A DNA stretch of 64,000 nt, from assembly GCF_029407905.1 (NCBI RefSeq), contig NC_073624.1:109182001-109246000 (forward strand), read 5' to 3'. The notes beneath the pieces were generated by a model. The model searched no databases and had not been told where the DNA came from. It was given only the letters and a program-made list of their open reading frames with translations. This document shows, piece by piece, positions 56,380-64,000 of this stretch. A program made the translations under genes and the position numbers. This stretch comes from Bubalus kerabau. Its lineage: Eukaryota; Chordata; Mammalia; Artiodactyla; Bovidae. The first letter of the stretch is position 1, and each line of letters opens with the position of its first letter.

Positions 56380-56596
56380 AAAGTGACAGTGAAGTTGCTC
56401 AGTCATGTCCGACTCTTTGCGACCCCATGAACTGTAGTCTACCAGGCTCCTCCGTCCATGGGATTTTCCAGGCAAGAATACTGGAGTGGGTTGCCATTTC
56501 CTTCTCCAGGGGATCTTCCCGACCCAGGGATCGAACGCTCATCTCCCACATTGCAGGCAGACGCTTTAACCTCTGAGCCACCAGGGAAACACACAA
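56380..56596 (-). repeat. Bov-tA SINE with TSD
   Basis: Little-diverged antisense Bov-tA from 'aaagtgacagtgaagttgct' to the reversed head 'ctctgagccaccagggaaac'. A perfect 11-bp duplication, tgttctacatg, flanks it at 56369-56379 and 56597-56607. Confidence 0.97.
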
Positions 56597-56607
56597 TGTT
56601 CTACATG

Positions 56608-57149
56608 GATGACATAAAATAGTGCAAGGCATAAATATTCAGCCATGTTGGATAAATGGAATTGAACTCTTTCTATTTTATTTCTGCCTTAACTGTCTTA
56701 GAAGGACAAAACCCACTCTAAGAAAAAAGAAAGTATAAAGGGCATGGTCAGCTTCTATGTTTTAGAATAATATGAAAATATACTACCTCACTTCTAGACA
56801 GAGAATAATGCCTACACATTAAAGGCCCCTGGGCTCCATTGAAACCCAGGGGAGGTCTAGGAGGAAGAGTACTACAGATATAGATGATGTAATAAACCCA
56901 TGCATGCTGCTTCCTCATACTTATCTATGGCAAAATGTCAATGTCACTTTAGAATATGATTGTGATCTACTGAATATAGTCTACTGGGAATCGTGTTGTT
57001 CCTGCTTTGCATAATACACTTTTCCATGTGCCATCACTTCGATCATCTCAAGGATAATCCCAGGCAACCAAGGGGACCACTAGATTGTACGAACATTTGA
57101 GTACCTATGAAACACCATTCAGCTCCATTCTTCTTCCATACCTTCCTTC
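56608..57149. other. Unassigned sequence
   Basis: No recognised repeat or gene. Confidence 0.35.
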
Positions 57150-57730
57150 ACCCTGCCTATTATCTCTCTCTTCTTAATCATAAGTGCTTCCCCCTGTCTT
57201 GGATCATTTCCATCAAATAAACATTCCAAAATATCTCCCATCTCTACACAAAAGAAAAACCCTCCTATGATGTTTGACTCTCCTTCAGAAAACATATGTC
57301 TGTGCTCCTCTTTTAGTAAAAAATATGTAAAATGTTTTTAATCATCTCTGTTCTCTCATTCTCTCTAGTCCAATCAGGTTTCATCTTTGCTAGCCACTGA
57401 AACAACAGTTGACATATCTAGTAATTATCTCCATTGTGGCTAAATACTGTGGTTGTTTTTTGGGTCTTCTTATTTGTCTTGGTTGTTTTGGGGTCTTCTT
57501 ATTTGTGTTAGTGGCAGCATTTGACACAGTTGATGATGGTCTCCTTCTCATAACAGTTCCTCAACTTAGCCCTCCATGACATCATTCTCTCTGGGTCCAA
57601 CTCAGATTTCATTGAGAGCCCTTAACAGTTGACTCTGCTGATTCTCCTTACCTTCTCAAATTCTAAATTTTGGGTTTCTCCTATGTATAATTTTTAGGCT
57701 CTGCCTCTTGTCTATTGATTTTATTTCATC
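57150..57730 (+). repeat. L2 LINE relic fragment
   Basis: Sense L2 words similar to those at 33.6-33.8 kb: 'ccaatcaggtttcatctttg', 'ccactgaaacaacagttgac', 'gcagcatttgacacagttga', 'tccatgacatcattctctct'. A near-tandem doubling of 'tggttgttt..ggtcttcttatttgt' occurs at 57451-57512. Confidence 0.65.
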
Positions 57731-57957
57731 TATATCCTGCTATTCCTAAATGTGTATCTGCAGACCATATCCATTCCCCACAAATTTATTTCATGAAATA
57801 AAATATTTTAAGCCTGTTTTAAACTATTTTAAGTACAGTTATTTCTCTATTCTATGCAGTTTATTCACCTATTATTGGAAACAATATCTACATTTTAGGG
57901 CTATTGCAAAGTTGAAATAAAATACCTTAACTGGAAACAAATAATTTTCATTTTATT

Positions 57958-58012
57958 TTTTTTAATTTTATTTTATTTTTAAGCTTTACAAAATTGTATT
58001 AGTTTTGCCAAA
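57958..58012 (-). repeat. Short L1 3'-end stub
   Basis: Antisense: T-rich tail, 'taagctttacaaaattgtat' and 'tagttttgccaaa', ending at the same L1 position at which the stubs at 11212 and 31245 begin. Confidence 0.8.
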
Positions 58013-58313
58013 TTTAAAGCAATAAAGCTTAACGGGCTAAAACTTAGAAAAAAGCTTTAATGTTACTTCCCAAATATGCCCAGATATTAAAAATTTTTAG
58101 TGACACATAGAGCTACTTTTCAAAATTGCATTCCTCTATTCAATATATAATGAATCTATCTTATAAGAATATGCATTTTCCATGGAGCTTATTAGAATAA
58201 ATTGTGTATTAACTTTTAATATGTATCTTGTAACCATCTTTATTTTCTCTAAATTGACCATTCAGGGGGGGTAAAAAAGTATCCCTCAAAAAAAATATGT
58301 TACTAATGAAATA

Positions 58314-61300
58314 ACTGTTCATGGGGTTCTCAAGGCAAGAATATTGACGTGGTTTGCCATTCCCTTCCCAGTGGAACACATTTTGTCATGAAAAGGCAAA
58401 AAGTTAGGACACTGAAAGATGAATTCCCCAGGTTGGTAGGTGACCAATAGGCTACTGAGGATCATTGGAGAAATAACTCCAGAAAGAATGAAGAGAAAGA
58501 GCCAAAGCAAAAACAACACCCAGTTGTGGATGTGACGTGATGGAAGTAAAGTCTGATGCTGTAAAGAACAATATGGCATAGGAACCTGAAATATTAGGTC
58601 CATGAATCAAGGCAAATTTGAAGTGGTCAAACAGGAGATGGCAAGAGTAAACATCAAAATTTTAGTAATTAGTGAACTAAAATAGACCAGAATGGGTGAA
58701 TTTAACTCAGGTGACCATTATATCTACTACAATGGGCAAGAATCCCTTAGAAGAAGTGGAATAGCCAGCATAGTCAACAAAAGAGTCCAAAATGCAATAC
58801 TTGGATGCAATCTTAAAAATGACAGAATGATCTCCATTCGTTTCCAAGGCAAACCATTCCATATCATGGTAATCCAAGTCTATGTCCCGACTAGTAAAGT
58901 TGAAGAAGCTCAAGTTGAATGGTTCTATGAAGACCTACAAGATCTTCTAAAACTAACATCCAAAAAACTTGTCCTTTTCATTATAGGGGACTGGAATGCA
59001 AAAGTAGAAAGTCAAGTCAACAGGCAAATTTGGCCTTGGAGTACAGAATGAAGCAGGGCAAAGGCTAAAAGAGTTTTGCCAAGAGAACACACTGGTCATA
59101 GTGAACACCTTCTTCCAACAACATAAGAGAAGACTCTACACATGGACATCACCAGATGGTCAATACCAAAATCAGATGGATTATATTCTTTGCAGCCAAA
59201 GATGGAAAAGCTCTATACAGTCAGCAAAAACAAGATGGGGAGCTGACTGTGGTTCAGATCATGAACTCCTTATTGCCAAATTCAGACCTAAATTGAAGAA
59301 AGTAGGGGAAAACCACTAGACCATTCAGGTATGACCTAAATAAAATCCCTTATGATTATACAGTGGAAGTGAGAAATAGATTCAAGGGATTAGATCTGAT
59401 AGACAGAGTGCCTCAAGAACTATGGACAGAGGCTCGTGACATTGTACATGAAATGATGACCAAGACCATCTCCAAGGAAAAGAAACACAAAAAAGGCAAA
59501 ATGCTTGTCTGAGGAGGCCATTACAAATAGCTGAGAAAAGAACAGCAGCAGAAGGCAAAGGAGGAAAGGGAGGATATATCCATCTGAATGCAGAGTTTCA
59601 AGGAACAGCAAGAAGATATAAGAAAACCTTCCTCAGTGATCAATGTAAAGAAATAGAGGAAAACAATAGAATGGGAAGGACTAGAGATGTCTTCAAAAAA
59701 ATTAGAGATACCAAGGGGATATTTCATGCAAAGATGGGCACAATTAAGTACAGAAGTGGTATGGACTTAACAGAAGCAGAAGATATTAAGAAGAGGTGGC
59801 AAGAATACACAAAAGAAATATACAAAAAAGATCTTCATGACCCAGATAACGATGAAAGTGTGAACACTCGCCTAGAGACAGACATCCTGGAATGCAAAGT
59901 CAAGTGGGCCTAAGGAAACATCACTATGAACAAAGCTAGTGGAGATTATGGAATTCCAGTTGAGCTACTTCAAATCCTAATCAGTTAATCCTGATGCTGT
60001 GAAAGTGCTACACTCAATACACCTGCAAATTGGAAAATTCAAGAGTGGCCACAGGCCTGGAAAGTGTCAGTTTTCATTCCGATTCCAAAGAAAAGCAATG
60101 CCAAAGAATGTTCAGACTACCACACAATTGCACTCATGTCTCACACTAGCAAAGTAAAGCTGAAAATTCTCTAAGCGAGGTTTCAACAGTACGTGAACTG
60201 AGAACTTTCAGATGTTCAAACTAGATTTAGAAAAGGCAGAGGAACCAGAGATCAAATTGCCAACATCCATTGGATGATTAAAAAAGCAAGAAGGTTCCAG
60301 AAAAACATCTGCTTCTGCTTTATAGATTATGAAAAAGCCTTTAACTGTGTGGATCACAAAAAAACTGTGGAAAATTCTTAAAGAGATGGGAATACAGACC
60401 ACCTGACCTGCCTCCTGAGAAATCTGTATGCAGGTCAAGAAGCAACAGTTAGAACTGGACATGAAACAACAGGCTTTTTCCAAATCAGGAAAGGAATATC
60501 AAGGCTGTCACCCTACTTATTTAACTTATATGCAGAGTAAATTATATGAAATGCTGGACTGGATGAAACAGAAGCTGGAATCAAGATTGCCAGGAGAAAT
60601 ATCAATAACCTCAGATATGAAGATGACACCACCCTTATGGCAGAAAGCGAAGAAGAACTAAAGAGTCTTTTGATGAAAGTGAAAGAGGAGAGTGAAAAAG
60701 TTGGCTTAAAATTCAACATTCAGAAAACTAAGATCATGGCATCTGGTCCCATAACTTCATGGGAAATAGATGGGGAAACAGTGGAAACAGTGTCAGACTT
60801 ATTTTGGGGGGCTCCAAAATCACTACAGATGGTGACTGCAGCCATGAAATTAAAAGAAGCTTGATTCTTGAAAGAAAAGCTATGACCAACCTAGACAGCA
60901 TATTAAAAAGCAGAGACGTTACTTTGCCAACAAAGGTTCATCTAGTCAAACCTGTGGTTTTTCCAGTAGTGATATATGGATGTGAGAGTTGGACTATAAA
61001 GAAAGCTGAGTGCCAAAGAATTGATGCTTTTGAACTGTGGTGTTGGAGAAGACTCTTGAGAGTCCCTTGGACTGCAAGGAGATCTAACCAGTCAGTCCTA
61101 TAGGAAATCAGTCTTGAATATTCATTGGGAGAACTGATGCTGAAGCTGAAACTCCAATACTTTGTCCACCTGATGCAAAGAACTGACTCCTTGGAAAAGA
61201 CCCTGATCCTGGGAAAGATTGAAGGTGGGCGAAGGGGACAACAGAGGATGAGATGGTTGGATGTCATCATTGACTCGATGGACATGAGTTTGAGTAAGCT

Positions 61301-61391
61301 CTGGGAGTTGGTGATGGACTGGGAAGCCTAGTGTGCTGCAGTCCATGGGGTCGCAAAGAGTCGGACACTACTGAGCAACTGAACTGAACTG
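58314..61391 (+). repeat. Near-full-length BovB LINE with TSD
   Basis: Sense BovB of ~3.08 kb from the 5' end 'actgttcatggggttctcaa' to the tail 'gaactgaactg'. It is flanked by aatgaaata at 58305-58313 and 61392-61400 (9 bp). It is the only copy here that keeps 5' sequence, endonuclease, RT and 3' end. Full BovB elements are about 3.2 kb. Small deletions, stops and frameshifts make it inactive. Confidence 0.95.
58590..61110 (+). pseudogene. BovB endonuclease-reverse transcriptase relic
   Basis: Broken ORF of the BovB polyprotein. Endonuclease pieces: 58692-59051, including the catalytic GDWNAKVE block near its end, and 59101-59319, including MDYILCSQRW and the GSDHELL block with the conserved D-H pair. 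A TAG at 58683-58685 stands where a W codon is expected. A deletion near 59025 shifts the frame between the two pieces. RT pieces: 59671-59913 (spacer and RT N-terminus), a heavily broken middle, then 60637-60864 and 60759-61103 (after YADD, through CESWTIKKAE). In the motif B region the sequence 'tcaaggctgtcaccctactt' lacks bases present in other copies. In the YADD region 'agatatgaagatgacacc' reads YEDD. Confidence 0.9.
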
Positions 61392-61400
61392 AATGAAATA

Positions 61401-62412
61401 CCACCAGATCATCCAGTAAAGATAAAATATTCATAATATTTACTTTCTGATTAGTCTTTGTAGAAAATTTCAAGGGAAAAATCTAACTAAATAATTCATT
61501 TATTAGAACAATCAAGAAAATTGATACTTTTAAAACCTTAAAGTTCAAACAGGAGTTGAATGAATTTTTACATTTTCAACAGTTATTATGATGACATGAA
61601 GACATGGGCACAGTGTATGCTTCAAGATGTTCTTGTTCTCTAATTATACAAGGTTGCTCTCAAATACAAAAAGAGGTCAGCAGAGGACACAGCGGACTAA
61701 TAAATGTGGATGAGATTAAAGCAAGTGGTACAAACCAAATACTATTTTTGCAGCCTAATGATTTTCGAAAACTATTTCCTGGGTAATTATGATTAATCCA
61801 AAAGAAAATCTGGCATCCAGTGCTTTTAATTCAATTTATGAGTGATTAGGGCATTGAGAAGGTAAGATAATAACTCTCTTAATGGGGTGGCTTTTAAGCA
61901 CAAAATTACCTTTTGAATGCTTAAAGAAAAACATTTCAAGATTTAAAGAACCTTGCTGTGATTATTAAAACCTATGACAAGCATTCTCAATGCTCTAATA
62001 ATCAAACAAAATAAAAGTTCTTTGTCCTACTTAGCCTTACCCTTTCAATTTAGGTCAGCCAACCCATCCACACTGTCACAACTTTGACCTCATCTTCATT
62101 GCAAGCTCTATAATATCGAACTTACTTTCTTTTTTTGAGCACAACTTCCTGTCCTTTTCCTTTACCAGTTCTTTAGTATTACAGAATCTGATCATCAACC
62201 TCAGTATGACCCCTCATCCCTCTACTTATTTTTATTATCCTCAACTCTTTAATTCACTTAACTCTATTTCTTAAACCTCTCCACCACAGACATACATTTC
62301 CATCAAATTCTCACCATACTTTGCTTGAGGGCCTGCTAGAAGATGCAAAGAGAACATTCAGAGCCTTAATGGATAGAACCAAGCTAACTGGCAAAAGGAG
62401 GTCATTATGATT
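61401..62412. other. Unassigned sequence
   Basis: About 1 kb without a recognised gene. The pyrimidine-rich part at about 62030-62290 has L2-like wording but I cannot align it with confidence. Confidence 0.35.
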
Positions 62413-62423
62413 ATAAAATAGGA

Positions 62424-63250
62424 GCTCAGTTCAGTTCAGTTCAGTCGCTCAGTCGTGTCAGACTCTTTGCAAACCCATGAACTATGCATGCCAGGCCTCC
62501 CTGTCCATCACCAACTCCCGGAGTTCACTTAAACTCACATCCATCGAGTCGGTGATGCCATCCAGCCATCTCATCCTCTGTCGTCCCCTTCTCCTCCTGC
62601 CCCCAATCCCTCCCAGCATCAGAGTCTTTTCCAATGAGTCAACTCTTCGCATGAGGTGGCCAAAGTACTGGAGTTTCAGCTTTAGCGTCATTCCTTCCAA
62701 AGAACACCCAGGACTGATCTCCTTTAGAATGGACTGGTTTGGATCTCCTTGTAGTCCAAGGGACTCTCAAGAGTCTTCTCCAACACCACAGTTCAAAAGC
62801 ACCAATTCTTTGGCGCTCATCTTTCTTTAAAGCCCAACTCTCACATCCATACTGGAAAAACCATAGCCTTGACTAGACGGACCTTTGTTGGCAAAGTAAT
62901 GTCTCTGCTTTTGAATATGCTATCTAGGTTGGTCATAACTTTCCTTCCAAGGAGTAAGCATCTTTTAATTTCATGGCTGCAATCACCATCTGCAGTGAGT
63001 TCGGAGCCCCCCAAAATAAAGTCAGCCACTGTTTCCACTGTTTCCCCATCTATTTCCCATGAAGTGATGGGACCAGGTGCCATGATCTTAGTTTTCTGAA
63101 TGTTGATCTTTAAGCCAACTTTTCACTCTCCTCTTTCACTTTCATGAAGAGGCAGAGGAACCAGTGATCAAATTGCCAACATCTGCTGGATCATTGAAAA
63201 AACAAGAGAGTTCCAGAAAAACATCTATTTCTGCTTTATTGACTATGCCA
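62424..63250 (-). repeat. BovB LINE with inverted 5' segment
   Basis: 62424-63150 is antisense BovB from the (CAGTT) tail back to the region after YADD ('ctttcactttcatgaagagg'). At about 63151 the orientation switches, and 63151-63250 is sense BovB RT sequence ('ggcagaggaaccagtgatca' to 'ttgactatgcc'), which belongs several hundred bases upstream in the element. The bases 'gaggc' are shared at the junction. Possible target duplication: taaaataggag (62413-62423) and caaaacaaggag (63249-63260). This matches the 5'-inversion structure known for L1. Confidence 0.88.
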
Positions 63251-63410
63251 AAACAAGGAGAAATGGATGCAAATAAGAGTAGCAAGGCAATGTGAAATAC
63301 TGGAATAGAAATGTTCCAGGACAACATGACCAAAAAAGAACAGAAAAAGCAGTTCAATAGTATAGAGATCTAGGTGAATATAAGATCCCTGCAGCATATG
63401 TGCAAAGATC

Positions 63411-64000
63411 AGTTCAGTTCAGTCGCTCAGTGGTGTCTGACTTTTTGAGACCCCATGGACTGCAGCATTCCAGGCTTCCCAGTCCATCCCAACTCCAGAG
63501 CTTGCTCAAACTCATGTCCAACAAGTCTGTGATGCCATCCAACCATCTCATCCTCTGTTGTCCCCTTCTCCTACTGCCTTCAATCTTTCCTAGCATCAGA
63601 GTCTTTTCCAAGAAGTAGGTTCTTTGCATCAGGTGGCCAAAGTGTTGGAGCTTCAGCTTCAGCATCAGTCCTTCCAATGAAAATTCTGGATGATTTCCTT
63701 TAGGATTGACTGGTTGGATCTCATTGTAGTCCAAGAGGCTTGCAAGAGTCTTCTCCAACACCACATTTCAAAAGCATCAATTCTTTGGCACTCAGCTTTC
63801 TTTATAGTCCAACTCTCACATCTATACATGACTACTGGAAAAACCATAGGTTTGACTAGATGAACCTTTGTTGGCAAAGTAATGTCTCTGCTTTTTAATA
63901 TGCTGTCTAGTTTGGTCATAGCTTTTCTTTCAAGGAGCAAGCTTCTTTTAATTTCATGGCTGCAGTCACCATCTTCAGTGATTCTGGAGCCCAAAAAACA
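63411..64000 (-). repeat. BovB LINE 3' part, runs off window end
   Basis: Antisense BovB from the tail ('cagttcagttcagtcgct') through the RT C-terminal region to the window edge, where it is still in the region just after YADD. The reading frame is open in pieces (63414-63764 and 63665-63994), including CESWTIKKAE. More of the element may lie beyond 64000. Confidence 0.92.

Noticed and set aside
1..64000. CRISPR array, operon, prophage or other prokaryote-type system
   Set aside because: No regularly spaced repeats and no dense gene packing; the many repeats are dispersed retrotransposons of a ruminant genome.

Overview
This window is vertebrate, and specifically ruminant (most likely bovid), intergenic DNA. 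The diagnosis rests on its repeats: many BovB (RTE-type) LINE copies with their short-repeat 3' tails, Bov-tA and Bov-A2 SINEs, CHR-type tRNA-derived SINEs, and L1 copies with the ruminant-type 3' end. Which bovid (cattle, sheep, goat, buffalo) cannot be told from the sequence. The background is AT-rich. I recognise no host protein-coding exon, tRNA, rRNA, CRISPR array or bacterial-type operon. All long open reading frames are pieces of LINE reverse transcriptase or antisense readings of SINEs.

Layout. 1-3.3 kb: an ancient L1 relic interrupted by an internally deleted BovB. 3.5-8.6 kb: a short BovB, a MIR split by a Bov-tA, a Bov-A2, a Tigger/MER2-like element, a MER5A-like element, an L1 3' end and a probable solitary ERV LTR. 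10.2-13.5 kb: a ~300-bp direct duplication whose second copy is broken by an L1 with an inverted 5' part. 13.6-20.5 kb: Bov-A2, Bov-tA, three larger BovB pieces, an older L1, a MIR and a second MER5A. 20.8-31.3 kb: mostly SINEs, a short BovB, MIRs, TG/TA repeats and short L1 3' stubs. 31.3-36.6 kb: a 1.8-kb BovB, then a long L2 relic with a (TGAA) tail, two mariner-like miniature elements and a Bov-A2. 36.6-40.4 kb: mainly unassigned AT-rich sequence plus a split MIR. 40.4-43.5 kb: one BovB inserted inside another. 44.3-48 kb: a 5'-truncated L1 whose ORF2 has only two in-frame stop codons over about 2.5 kb. 48-58 kb: SINEs, short BovB copies, a Tigger-type element with a CHR SINE inside it, MIR and L2 relics, and a polypyrimidine tract. 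58.3-61.4 kb: a nearly full-length BovB with endonuclease and RT remnants. 62.4-64 kb: a BovB with an inverted 5' fragment, then another BovB running off the window end.

There is no set of genes acting together. The interaction visible here is between retrotransposons: BovB supplies the 3' sequence shared by the Bov SINEs, and many insertions keep target-site duplications that let insertion order be read. The best material for follow-up is the nested BovB pair sharing an RT frameshift, the two 5'-inverted LINE insertions, the local duplication with an A-tract in one copy and a T-tract in the other, and very short LINE 3'-end insertions that tend to start at the same place. I found no convincing new gene system.
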